Of a DNA stretch of 64,000 nucleotides, positions 29,201 to 36,169 are shown one piece after another. The number at the start of each line of letters is the position of its first letter. Position 1 is the stretch's first letter. A program made the translations under genes and the position numbers. Source of the DNA: Roseibium sp. GTDB lineage: Bacteria > Pseudomonadota > Alphaproteobacteria > Rhizobiales > Stappiaceae. The notes beneath the pieces were generated by a model. The model saw only the letters and a program-made list of their open reading frames with translations. It did not search any database and had not been told where the DNA came from. The DNA lies in contig JAEPNV010000001.1 in NCBI GenBank assembly GCA_017643215.1, forward strand, positions 620,001 to 684,000, given 5' to 3'.

Positions 29201-29721
29201 TGCGGACCGGTATCTCCAACCTGAACCGCGAGGCCCGGGAGCGCCTGTTGGCGTCGTTCGACATCGTCAATGATCATTTCCAGCGCCTGTTCACGCATCT
29301 GTTCGGCGGCGGCACGGCCGAATTGCAGCTCGTCGATTCGGATGATCCGCTGGATGCCGGCCTTGAAATCATCGCCCGTCCGCCGGGAAAGAAACCGCAA
29401 ACCATGACCCTTTTGTCCGGCGGCGAGCAGGCTCTGACGGCCGCGGCGCTGATCTTTGCGGTTTTCTTGACGAATCCGGCGCCGATCTGCGTACTCGATG
29501 AGGTCGACGCCCCGCTCGATGACGCCAATGTGGAGCGGTACTGTGATCTTCTGGACGAGATGGCCCGCCGCACCGAGACACGATTTGTCGTGATCACGCA
29601 CAACCCGATCACCATGGCGCGCATGAACCGTCTGTTTGGCGTTACGATGGCCGAACGCGGTGTGTCGCAACTCGTGTCGGTGGATCTGGAAACGGCCGAA
29701 CGATTCCGCGAAGCGGGATGA
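26263..29721 (+). CDS. smc: chromosome partition protein SMC
   Basis: 1152 residues, full length. Start ATG at 26263 is behind GGGGGGAGG. Order: N-terminal ATPase half with Walker A GPNGCGKSNLVEALRW (about 32), first coiled coil (about 170-500), hinge (about 510-640), second coiled coil to about 990, and C-terminal half with signature LLSGGEQALTAAALIFAVF and Walker B ICVLDEVDAPLDDANV, D-loop included, then VVITHNPITM (His switch). It is the core of the condensin that organises and segregates the chromosome; ScpA and ScpB partners are not here. Confidence 0.98.
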   Translation: MKFSKLRVVGFKSFVEPMEFVIGDGLTGVVGPNGCGKSNLVEALRWVMGENSYKNMRASGMDDVIFSGSLNRPGRNTAEVTLFLDNLDRTAPQAFNDGDGLEVSRRIERESGSNYKINGREVRARDVQLLFADASTGARSPAMVRQGQIGELISAKPTARRQILEEAAGISGLHSRRHEAEIRLRAAEQNLDRLEDVLVQIDAQIDSLRRQSRQAARYRNLSSEIRSAEAAILYLRWTSAGEALAVAETQFAEAQKAVNEAAGIQAEAARVQAVTAHKLPELRDQSARSAAALQRLMIASNELDSEERRVKERLADIDRRLAQLAEDISREQRMIGENDEVLARLAEERAELTEESETVSERGDAAREKVAEAEGVVGGLERTLADNTAAHARALAERQQLERTLVDAGHRADRLSAQAVEAAAALEAIVSELNAVDGVSERRDAVELAEEQLAEAELVVDTAEAVTAEARAAEQAVRQEVADAERHLSSLETEANTLRTILTAAHTGDWPPVVDGVEVAPGFETAFGAALGEDLEAPASREAPVHWSALSAGSPDPAWPAGVEPLSAQVRAPDVLARRLAQVGIVARGDGARIQPLLKPGQRIVSVEGDLWRWDGFVVGADAPTPAAQRLAQKNRLADLAEQIENAITVVDVRKTSLHEAHAAVQRASEQEQSAKSCVREAQTAVAGARDALNRAERALSQLAARKTSAEERLAQIRTDAKEAREHREDAEEQLQSAPDVSGLAAKITSIQTEVAAARTALAEARAVAEGLAREQQMRDRRLEAIAREYDNWRTRAANAAHQIEVLNARHEEAAEEREELIEAPQEIEQKRRQLLSAIKTAEDDKKRKDDDLQQAETDLADADRLAKTALEGLSGSREQKVRAEERLQAARERKDGLERRIAEDLDVAVTALPGMAGLKDGAPLPDTDALERKLDRLKAERERLGGVNLRAEEELAEIEQQKSTLTGERDDLVEAIKRLRTGISNLNREARERLLASFDIVNDHFQRLFTHLFGGGTAELQLVDSDDPLDAGLEIIARPPGKKPQTMTLLSGGEQALTAAALIFAVFLTNPAPICVLDEVDAPLDDANVERYCDLLDEMARRTETRFVVITHNPITMARMNRLFGVTMAERGVSQLVSVDLETAERFREAG

Positions 29722-29838
29722 GAAACGGCCGGTTTCCCGTCCATGATCCTAAATGCCTATGCGACATAGCTGCCCAAGGCACTGATTTCATCAAAAAAAT
29801 CAAATAAAAACAGATGGATAAGGTGCTTTCGGCTTTTC

Positions 29839-29867
29839 TTGACAGCGCTTGGGGTGCCGACTATGGT
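29839..29867 (+). promoter_or_regulatory. promoter of the F0 ATP synthase operon
   Basis: TTGACA at 29839-29844, exactly 17 bases, then TATGGT at 29862-29867. It is the best sigma70-type match in the 209-base gap between smc and atpI, and would start transcription about 55 bases before the atpI ATG. Confidence 0.65.
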
Positions 29868-29930
29868 GCGCGCGGCTTACGGGGGTATACCGGCTGCCGG
29901 ACTTGATACGACAACCGGTGCGAGGGGCAC

Positions 29931-30323
29931 ATGAACGGCTCTGCACAAAACGGTCACGGGTCTGGCGATGATCGGGAACTGCCGGAAGCTGAACTGTCTG
30001 AACGGCGGGACCGGCTGAACCGGGTGCTCGCGGACCACGAGGAGGCCAACGCGCCGTCCAAGGGTTCGAAAACGGGCAATGCGGCGGGTTACGGCCAGGC
30101 GATGAAGCTCTCCTCTGAGTTCATCGCGGGCATCGTGACCGGCGCGGGGATTGGCTGGATTCTCGATCAGTGGCTTGAGACGAGCCCTTTCGGCTTGATC
30201 ATTTTTCTGCTGCTGGGTTTTTTGGCAGGGGTCTTGAATGTGCTGCGGTCGGCGGGTTATGTCGCTGAGCCAAACACAGGCCCCCGGCGCAAAAAGCCGC
30301 GTGACGACGGGTCAAACGAATGA
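29931..30323 (+). CDS. atpI: ATP synthase protein I (AtpI family)
   Basis: 130 residues. A charged soluble N-terminus of about 60 residues is followed by two membrane helices: LSSEFIAGIVTGAGIGWILDQW and GLIIFLLLGFLAGVLNVLRSAGY, the AtpI fingerprint. AtpI is not part of the enzyme but helps assemble the c ring. It is first in the operon atpI-atpB-atpE-b'-b; the F1 genes are elsewhere, as is normal for alphaproteobacteria. Confidence 0.9.
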   Translation: MNGSAQNGHGSGDDRELPEAELSERRDRLNRVLADHEEANAPSKGSKTGNAAGYGQAMKLSSEFIAGIVTGAGIGWILDQWLETSPFGLIIFLLLGFLAGVLNVLRSAGYVAEPNTGPRRKKPRDDGSNE

Positions 30324-30370
30324 GATCGCGCGATAGGCGCTTCGATTTGAACGAGCGAAAAGGCTGACCG

Positions 30371-31120
30371 GTGGCGAACGACCCGATCCATCAGTTTCAG
30401 ATCCAGACGATTTTCCCGATTGAAGTCGGGGGCATGGATTTTTCTTTCACCAACTCTTCGCTGTTCATGGTCGCGACCGTCGCGACCACCGCGGCGTTTC
30501 TGATATTCTCCACCAGCGGCCGCGGCCTGGTGCCGACCCGGCTGCAGTCGATCTCGGAAATGTCCTATGAATTCGTTGCCGGCACGCTGCGTGATGCCGC
30601 GGGAACCGAAGGCATGCGGTTCTTTCCGATGGTCTTCTCGCTGTTCATGTTCGTGCTGATTGCCAACCTGTTTGGCATGTTCCCTTACTTTTTCACGGTC
30701 ACCAGCCACATCATCGTCACGTTCGCGCTGGCCATGCTGGTGATCCTGACGGTGATCATCTATGGCTTCATGCGCAATGGCATCGGTTTTCTGAAGCTGT
30801 TTGTTCCCGATGGCGTGCCTGGCGCGCTCGTGCCGCTCGTGACGCTGATTGAGGTCATTTCGTTCCTCTCGCGTCCGATCAGCCTGTCGGTACGTTTGTT
30901 CGCGAACATGCTCGCCGGTCACATCACCTTGAAAGTGTTTGCCGGCTTCGTGGTGAGCCTCAGCGCGGCGGGTGCCGTCGGTGTCGTGGGCGCGATCCTG
31001 CCGCTGGGCATGACAATCGCGATCACCGCCCTGGAATTCCTGGTGGCGTTCCTGCAGGCCTACGTCTTCACGGTCCTGACCTGCATGTACCTGAACGACG
31101 CCATTCATCCGTCCCACTAA
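30371..31120 (+). CDS. atpB: F0F1 ATP synthase subunit a
   Basis: 249 residues starting at the GTG at 30371. Five or six membrane helices are evident. The essential half-channel Arg lies in [21 protein letters not shown], and the proton-path residues lie in [27 protein letters not shown]. The N-terminus [18 protein letters not shown] is typical of alphaproteobacterial subunit a. It carries protons to and from the c ring. A GC-rich hairpin follows 13 bases after the stop, before atpE. Confidence 0.97.
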   Translation: MANDPIHQFQIQTIFPIEVGGMDFSFTNSSLFMVATVATTAAFLIFSTSGRGLVPTRLQSISEMSYEFVAGTLRDAAGTEGMRFFPMVFSLFMFVLIANLFGMFPYFFTVTSHIIVTFALAMLVILTVIIYGFMRNGIGFLKLFVPDGVPGALVPLVTLIEVISFLSRPISLSVRLFANMLAGHITLKVFAGFVVSLSAAGAVGVVGAILPLGMTIAITALEFLVAFLQAYVFTVLTCMYLNDAIHPSH

Positions 31121-31132
31121 TCCCTTCATCAT

Positions 31133-31152
31133 GCGGCGGCGTAGGCCGCCGC
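31133..31152 (+). other. GC hairpin between atpB and atpE
   Basis: GCGGCGGC at 31133-31140 pairs perfectly with GCCGCCGC at 31145-31152 over the loop GTAG. No U-tract follows, so it is unlikely to terminate; it is better read as an mRNA processing or stability element ahead of the highly expressed c subunit. Confidence 0.55.
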
Positions 31153-31192
31153 TTGTCCCCACTGCAAAAACAATCGACTAGGAGCACGTGTC

Positions 31193-31420
31193 ATGGAAGC
31201 AGATGCAGCAAAGTACATTGGCGCTGGTATTGCCTGTCTCGGAATGGGCGGCGCAGGCATCGGCCTTGGCCACATCTTCGGCAACTACCTCGCCGGCGCA
31301 TTGCGCAACCCGTCCGCCGCTGACGGCCAGTTCGGCCGCCTGATCTTCGGCTTCGCGGTGACGGAAGCTCTGGGCATCTTCTCGCTTCTGGTCGCGCTTC
31401 TCCTGCTCTTCGCCGTCTAA
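31193..31420 (+). CDS. atpE: F0F1 ATP synthase subunit c
   Basis: 75 residues forming a two-helix hairpin: [27 protein letters not shown] (glycine-rich helix 1), the polar loop RNPSAADGQ, then [25 protein letters not shown], in which the Glu of VTEALG is the proton-carrying carboxylate. Several copies form the rotor ring. AGGAGCACGTGTC upstream provides the ribosome site. The gene is bracketed by strong GC hairpins at 31133-31152 and 31457-31476, which may help its mRNA outlast neighbouring segments. Confidence 0.98.
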   Translation: MEADAAKYIGAGIACLGMGGAGIGLGHIFGNYLAGALRNPSAADGQFGRLIFGFAVTEALGIFSLLVALLLLFAV

Positions 31421-31456
31421 TCTCCTCAAAAAGAGATTTCCAAACGGTGATAGCGA

Positions 31457-31476
31457 GGGCGGCGCCCGCGCCGCCC
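31457..31476 (+). other. GC hairpin between atpE and the b' gene
   Basis: GGGCGGCG at 31457-31464 pairs perfectly with CGCCGCCC at 31469-31476 over CCCG. It lacks a U-tract. A weaker hairpin AATCTC/GAGATT overlaps the atpE end just upstream. Together with 31133-31152 it brackets atpE. Confidence 0.55.
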
Positions 31477-31498
31477 CCAAGAGTTTTGGAGACAGGAA

Positions 31499-32050
31499 AT
31501 GGCGACCGAGACCGATTCCACAACGGCGGGAACCGAAGTTCCGGCTGACGCGCATGGCGGCGGCGCGTTTCCGCCCTTTGACAGCGCGACCTTCTCGTCC
31601 CAGCTTCTCTGGCTGGCGATCACGTTCGGTCTGTTTTACTGGATCATGAAGAACGTCGCGATCCCGCGGATTGCCGGCATTCTGGAAGACCGCAAGGACC
31701 GCATCGCCGGCGATCTTGCCGAGGCTAACCGGCTGAAGGCGGAGACCGACGAAGCGATCGCGGCCTATGAGCAGGCCTTGGCCGAGGCGCGTTCGAAGGC
31801 GCACAGCATCGCCAACGACACGCGTGCCAAGCTGAAAGCGGACAACGATGCCCGCCGTGAAAAGGCGGAAGCTGAACTCGGCGAGAAGCTGACGGCGGCC
31901 GAGGCACATATCACGGCGATCAAGACCGATGCGTTGTCGCAGATCGGCGACGTTGCCGGCGAAACGACGTCGGCGCTTGTTGAGGCCTTGATCGGCAAGG
32001 CACCGACAAAGACCGATCTCAGCAAAGCGCTGAAAACGGCGATGGAATAA
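31499..32050 (+). CDS. F0F1 ATP synthase subunit b'
   Basis: 183 residues. An unconserved polar N-terminus of about 30 residues precedes one membrane helix (LLWLAITFGLFYWIMKNVAIPRI), followed by a long charged coiled coil (ILEDRKDRIAGDLAEANRLKAETDEAI onward). Photosynthetic-type and alphaproteobacterial ATP synthases use a b/b' heterodimer as peripheral stalk; this first copy, with longer N-terminus, is b' (called atpG, atpX or atpF2 in different genomes). The second copy follows after 10 bases. Confidence 0.93.
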   Translation: MATETDSTTAGTEVPADAHGGGAFPPFDSATFSSQLLWLAITFGLFYWIMKNVAIPRIAGILEDRKDRIAGDLAEANRLKAETDEAIAAYEQALAEARSKAHSIANDTRAKLKADNDARREKAEAELGEKLTAAEAHITAIKTDALSQIGDVAGETTSALVEALIGKAPTKTDLSKALKTAME

Positions 32051-32060
32051 GGAAACGGCT

Positions 32061-32540
32061 ATGGATGCGTCATTTTGGGCTCTGGTTGGTCTGATCCTGT
32101 TCTTCGCGCTGCTGTGGTACTTGAAAGTCCCCGGCATGATTACCGGCGGCCTCGACAAGCGCGCGGACGACATCCGCACCGAGTTGGATGAGGCACGCAA
32201 GCTTCGCGAGGAGGCACAGGCGCTTCTGGCGGAGTATCAGCGCAAGCGCCACGAAGCGGAAAGCGAGGCCGAAGCGATCGTCGCCGAAGCGAACGCCGAA
32301 GCCGAACGCATGACGGCGGAAGCCAACAGGGCCTTGGAAGAAATGATCGCCCGCCGCTCGAAAGCCGCGGAAGACAAGATCGCCCAGGCCGAGTCGCAAG
32401 CCGTTGCCGAGGTCCGCGCGAAAGCGGCCGACATTGCCGTGGACGCGGCCCGCACGATCCTGACCGCCAAGGTCAAGGACAAGGTAGCCGACGATCTGCT
32501 CACCAGCAGCATCGATCAGGTCAAGACCCATTTGAACTGA
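32061..32540 (+). CDS. atpF: F0F1 ATP synthase subunit b
   Basis: 159 residues. A membrane helix at the very N-terminus (FWALVGLILFFALLWYLKVPGMI) leads into an Ala/Glu-rich coiled coil to the C-terminus. It forms the peripheral stalk together with b'. The gene is the last of the operon; only an incomplete hairpin (32567-32586) without U-tract follows directly, and the same hairpin with a full T-run occurs at 33027-33050. Confidence 0.95.
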   Translation: MDASFWALVGLILFFALLWYLKVPGMITGGLDKRADDIRTELDEARKLREEAQALLAEYQRKRHEAESEAEAIVAEANAEAERMTAEANRALEEMIARRSKAAEDKIAQAESQAVAEVRAKAADIAVDAARTILTAKVKDKVADDLLTSSIDQVKTHLN

Positions 32541-32566
32541 CCGCACCCGGCAATCCGAGTTCGAGA

Positions 32567-32586
32567 AACGGCCCTTTGGGGCCGTT
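32567..32586 (+). repeat. terminator-like hairpin, copy lacking a U-tract
   Basis: AACGGCCC (32567-32574) pairs with GGGCCGTT (32579-32586). The same 20 bases recur exactly at 33027-33046, where they are followed by a T-run. Here GAGGTTGG follows, so termination would be inefficient. Confidence 0.6.
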
Positions 32587-32682
32587 GAGGTTGGCGACAC
32601 TCCCCGGTTTTTCCGTCGTCATCCTCGGACAAGCTTCCGAGGATCCATAATTATCAAAGCGTTGTGGATGCGCGGGACCGGT

Positions 32683-32975
32683 CCACGGCTGTCCGGTTTA
32701 AAATCCGGGGTAGGCGAATGTCATTGAAGCAATTGCGCTTTGCCCGGCCAAAACGCGCATGGACATGCGATCTGGCATCAGCGCGACCGGCTATTCGGTG
32801 CCTTCCCGGAGGCCGCGTGAGCGGCCGTCCGGGAACCAGCAATCCCTGAATTTTATTCTGTAAAACAGCGCCTTCCGCAAAGTGCTGGGCCCCGGCTCGG
32901 GGGCCGGGGCGGCATGGTGAGGATTGCCGGATGACAATGGGCATACCGCAACCGGGTTAAACCGGACAGCCGTGG
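32683..32975. mobile_element. 293-base element with 19-base terminal inverted repeats (element 1)
   Basis: CCACGGCTGTCCGGTTTAA at 32683-32701 has its exact reverse complement at 32957-32975. The interior holds no gene but a strong hairpin (TTCCCGGAGGCCGC near 32803-32816 pairing with 32821-32835 with one bulge, loop GTGA) and a CCCCGGC/GCCGGGG palindrome. Nine-base flanks GGGACCGGT and GGGACAGGC match at 7 of 9 positions and may be a decayed target duplication. The same inner repeat GCTGTCCGGTTTA bounds element 2 at 38216-38536. It resembles a non-autonomous, MITE-like element; no transposase is in the window. Confidence 0.6.
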
Positions 32976-33026
32976 GACAGGCCCGGGCATGATTGCCGAA
33001 AGACAAACTGGTTTGTCGGCAGTCTG

Positions 33027-33050
33027 AACGGCCCTTTGGGGCCGTTTTTT
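33027..33050 (+). terminator. intrinsic terminator downstream of the atp operon
   Basis: AACGGCCC at 33027-33034 pairs with GGGCCGTT at 33039-33046, followed by TTTTTT (33045-33050). No plus-strand gene lies closer than atpF, about 490 bases upstream, so it may finish the atp transcript. Confidence 0.7.
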
Positions 33051-33072
33051 GTTGGGGGCGTCTTGGTCCGGC

Positions 33073-33112
33073 GTCACCCTTGGCAAGCCGAAGGGGCGAC
33101 CCGGGGCCGGTG
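33073..33112 (+). repeat. dispersed 40-base repeat, copy C
   Basis: GTCACCCTTGGCAAGCCGAA then GGGGCGACCCGGGGCCGGTG, a diverged relative of the copies at 14608-14648 and 15817-15856. It lies between the terminator and the rnhB stop. Confidence 0.5.
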
Positions 33113-33173
33113 AGTCCTTGCGCTCGCTGTGGTGCTCCGGTCCCGCGCAAACCTCAAGCAGGATGCGGCCGCG

Positions 33174-33830
33174 TCACGGTTTTCTCGCCATGGCCACGGG
33201 CTTGAACGACATCCGGTGGTGCGGAGAGGGGCCAAGGCGCTCAAGCGCCGCCTGATGGGCCGGGACGCCGTAGCCTTTATGCGCGGCAAAGCCATATCCG
33301 GGCGTGAGGCGGTCGAGGCGGGTCATCATCGCGTCCCGGAGCACCTTGGCGACGATGGACGCGGCCGCGACCGCAAGGCAGCGGCTGTCGCCCTTGACGA
33401 GCGACTGGGCCGGGATCGCAAGGCCGTCTGGAATGTCGCGGCCGTCGATGATCACATACCTGGGGCGGACGCCCAGGCCCTCGACCGCGCGCCGCATGGC
33501 GGAAAGGGTCGCCGCGCGGATGTTGTCCTGGTCGATCGATTTGGGTGATGCGCTGGCGATCGACACAACGGCCGTTTCGCAGATCAGCGGAAACAGCGCC
33601 TCGCGTTTTTCCGCGCTGAGCTTTTTGGAATCGGTCAAGCCGTCGGGGATCCGGCCATAGTCGAGGATCACCGCGGCCGTGACAACCGGACCGGCCCAGG
33701 GCCCGCGGCCCGCCTCATCCACACCGGCCATCAGGCCGTCAAACTGCGCGGCATGGCCGCGTTCCAGACTGAGGTCGGCGGCCTCCGGAAACGGCAGATC
33801 GAAAAGGCAAGGGGCGGTTTTCCGGGTCAT
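33174..33830 (-). CDS. rnhB: ribonuclease HII
   Basis: 218 residues. The type 2 signature [23 protein letters not shown] carries the DEAGRG motif with two catalytic acids; [16 protein letters not shown], the third-acid region [11 protein letters not shown] and [16 protein letters not shown] follow in the usual order. It cleaves the RNA strand in hybrids and excises single ribonucleotides from DNA. The first about 25 residues are not conserved. The radical SAM gene ends 43 bases upstream on the same strand, so the two may be cotranscribed, an arrangement seen in other Rhizobiales. Confidence 0.95.
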   Translation of the reverse strand: MTRKTAPCLFDLPFPEAADLSLERGHAAQFDGLMAGVDEAGRGPWAGPVVTAAVILDYGRIPDGLTDSKKLSAEKREALFPLICETAVVSIASASPKSIDQDNIRAATLSAMRRAVEGLGVRPRYVIIDGRDIPDGLAIPAQSLVKGDSRCLAVAAASIVAKVLRDAMMTRLDRLTPGYGFAAHKGYGVPAHQAALERLGPSPHHRMSFKPVAMARKP

Positions 33831-33873
33831 GACCGGACCTTCGCCCGGTGTCCACGCGCTGGCAAGTGCCCTG

Positions 33874-35010
33874 TCAAAAGAGATCCAGTTGGACCCCGCC
33901 TTTTTGCGGCGCGACGAATTGATCGGTGGAGAGCTTCCGGCGCCGCAGGTTCAGACCGAGCCGTTTGGCGGCCAGCGAGAACCGTTTGCTGATCTGGTCG
34001 GCGTAGGGTCCGCGCCCGCGCATCCGCTCGCCCCATTTGGCGTCATAGTCCTTGCCGCCGCGCATGGCGCGGATGAGGTTCATCACATGCCGGTAGCGGC
34101 CGGGTTGCTCGCGCACCAGCCAGTCGCGGAACAGCGTGGCGACCTCCAGCGGCAGACGCAAAAGCACAAATCCGGCGGCCTGCGCGCCGTGCTCCGCCGC
34201 CGCTTCCAGGACGGCCTCGATTTCGCTGTCGGTCAGGGCCGGAATGATCGGCGCCATCATGACGGATGCCGGAACGCCGCTGTCCGACAGGATCTTGATC
34301 GCGTTCAGCCGCTTATGCGGCGCCGAGGCGCGCGGTTCCATCGAACGGCTGAGTTTGTGGTCAAGCGTCGTCACCGACAGGGCCACCTTGGCCAGATTGC
34401 GCTCCGCCATGCGGGCGAGGATATCCGTGTCGCGGGCGACCAGCGCCGACTTGGTGACAATGCCCACCGGGTGATTGGCGCGGTCCAGAACGTCGAGAAT
34501 ATCCCGCATGAGCTCATAGCCCCGCTCCAGCGGCTGGTAGGGATCGGTGTTGGTTCCGATCGCGATCGGCCGCGGCACGTAGCCCGGCCGGGCCAGCTCC
34601 CGTTCAAGGAGTTCGGCCGCGTTTGGTTTCACGAACAGGCGGGTTTCAAAATCAAGACCTGGCGACAGGCCCATGAAGGCATGGCTTGGCCGGGCAAAGC
34701 AGTAGACGCAGCCATGTTCGCAGCCGCGATAGGGATTGATCGACCGGTCGAAGGAAAGGTCTGGCGACGTGTTGCGGGTGATGATCGTGCGGGCGCGCTC
34801 TACCTGAACCTCGGTCTTCAACGCTGGCAGGTCCTCCAGGCTGTTCCAGCCGTCATCGAAGCCCACGGTTTTGAGCGGTTCAAACCGGCCGCCGTCATTG
34901 GTCGCAGCGCCCCGGCCGCGGCGCCGGTCCGGATGGACGGCCGCTGGGCCGTTTTCGCCCGGACCGGCCTCTGATTTGGGGTCAATCAGACCCTTGTGAA
35001 TTTCCACCAT
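33874..35010 (-). CDS. radical SAM protein of the PA0069 / SplB-like family
   Basis: 378 residues from the ATG at 35010; the frame is open to 35067, and neither start has a clear ribosome site. The 4Fe-4S motif [11 protein letters not shown] (C-X3-C-X2-C) lies in [36 protein letters not shown] and [17 protein letters not shown] fit the SPL-like radical SAM family, but the DNA-photoproduct domain of true spore photoproduct lyase is not apparent. The substrate is unknown. Upstream of rnhB on the minus strand and divergent from the glycosyltransferase gene. Confidence 0.88.
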   Translation of the reverse strand: MVEIHKGLIDPKSEAGPGENGPAAVHPDRRRGRGAATNDGGRFEPLKTVGFDDGWNSLEDLPALKTEVQVERARTIITRNTSPDLSFDRSINPYRGCEHGCVYCFARPSHAFMGLSPGLDFETRLFVKPNAAELLERELARPGYVPRPIAIGTNTDPYQPLERGYELMRDILDVLDRANHPVGIVTKSALVARDTDILARMAERNLAKVALSVTTLDHKLSRSMEPRASAPHKRLNAIKILSDSGVPASVMMAPIIPALTDSEIEAVLEAAAEHGAQAAGFVLLRLPLEVATLFRDWLVREQPGRYRHVMNLIRAMRGGKDYDAKWGERMRGRGPYADQISKRFSLAAKRLGLNLRRRKLSTDQFVAPQKGGVQLDLF

Positions 35011-35119
35011 GCCGCGCTGCACACAAGAAGTGAGAACATAACAAGAACATGTGCGGGAATCGGCCATTCGGCAAGGGCTTTTTCTCGCCGAAGCCGAAAA
35101 AAGGCGCTAAAACACCGGC

Positions 35120-35812
35120 ATGATCAGCGTCATTATTCCGACAGAGAATTCCGAGGCCCGCCTGGTGCACACGCTGGCCGCGCTCGTGCCAGCCGCTGCC
35201 GAAGGCATGGTCCGTGAGGTTGTTGTCGTCGATGGCGGCTCGACCGACAACACGGCGACCGTTGCCGAGGCGGCGGGCTGTGAATGGCTTGTTGCGCGCA
35301 AGCCGCGCAGTGACCGTCTGGCGCGCGGCGCCGGGCACAGCCAGCGCGGCGACTGGCTCTTGTTCCTCCAGCCCGAGACACTGCTTGAAACCGGCTGGCA
35401 TCACGAGGCTCAAACCGCGATCGAGCGGGCGCAACGGGCTGGATCCGCCGATCGAATGGCGTTTTCCTTCCCGCTGAAATTCGATGCCTTCGGTCCGGGT
35501 GCCCGGTTCGCCGAACTCTCGGCGACCTTGCGGTCCTATGGTCTGGGCATGCCCTACGCCAATCAGGGGCTGTTGCTGTCGCGCCGGTTTTACGCCGAAC
35601 TTGGCGGCCATCATCCGCTGCCGGAGATGGAGGATCTGGACCTCGTCAAGCGCATCGGCCGGCGCCGGTTGTTTTTCCTGCGCGCGGCCGCCGTGTGCCC
35701 GACGCCGGTGACCGGGGAGGGACGTGTGACGGCCCTGCGCCGGGCCATCGCCCGGTTCTGCGTCGGCACCTTGCGCGTCCCCCCGCGGCTTCTCTTGAGG
35801 CTGCACGGCTAG
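35120..35812 (+). CDS. family 2 glycosyltransferase
   Basis: 230 residues. The GT-A start ISVIIPTENSEARLVHTLAAL is followed by EVVVVDGGSTDNTATVAEAAG, the nucleotide-sugar-binding segment, and QRGDWLLFLQPETLLETGW, where the usual DxD is replaced by QPE. MPYANQGLLLSRRFYAELGG and EMEDLDLVKRI (acceptor-side ED motif) match small GT2 proteins of about 220-240 residues. The acceptor is unknown. No hydrophobic segment is seen, so it is likely cytoplasmic. The gene is divergent from the radical SAM gene and alone on its strand. Confidence 0.82.
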   Translation: MISVIIPTENSEARLVHTLAALVPAAAEGMVREVVVVDGGSTDNTATVAEAAGCEWLVARKPRSDRLARGAGHSQRGDWLLFLQPETLLETGWHHEAQTAIERAQRAGSADRMAFSFPLKFDAFGPGARFAELSATLRSYGLGMPYANQGLLLSRRFYAELGGHHPLPEMEDLDLVKRIGRRRLFFLRAAAVCPTPVTGEGRVTALRRAIARFCVGTLRVPPRLLLRLHG

Positions 35813-36169
35813 GGGATTTGTAATGGGCGGCCTTCTGGGCGGGTGCCCGGTTTTGACATCAATCACACTGTGAAGATAAAAGGCGCGGCAATAGCGGGCG
35901 GCCACCCTTTGACATGCTTCGACTGGAGGTTCGTTGGGCGGACAAACCTCTCAAATCTGTCGATGACGGATATTCGTATCGCGACGCCAAACATACTGCC
36001 GTATTGTGCCATTAACGGACGTAAGCTGGACAACTTTACTTCTCCGGCGTTTTAAATGCGATTGGGTCTCCTCCATTCAGCTTGCAAACGCCGATGCATC
36101 GCAATTCTGTATTGACTGGGCTCTTTAACGAACTCAACGCGATGGGGCGAAACGCTGAATGCCGGGCGG
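35813..36169. other. gene-free gap between the glycosyltransferase and cyclase genes
   Basis: About 360 bases, visibly more AT-rich than the surroundings, with no plausible gene, hairpin terminator or repeat that I can support. Two genes converge on it. Confidence 0.6.

Larger units (their letters stand above)
32541..33173. other. gene-free stretch between atpF and rnhB
   Basis: About 630 bases without a credible gene. It holds a terminator-like hairpin (32567-32586), a 293-base element bounded by inverted repeats (32683-32975), a palindrome GACAAAC-TG-GTTTGTC at 33002-33017, a full intrinsic terminator (33027-33050), and a copy of the dispersed 40-base repeat (33073-33112). Confidence 0.75.

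Noticed and set aside
31133..31152. Hairpin after atpB as an intrinsic terminator
   Set aside because: No U-tract follows and atpE continues the operon 40 bases later.
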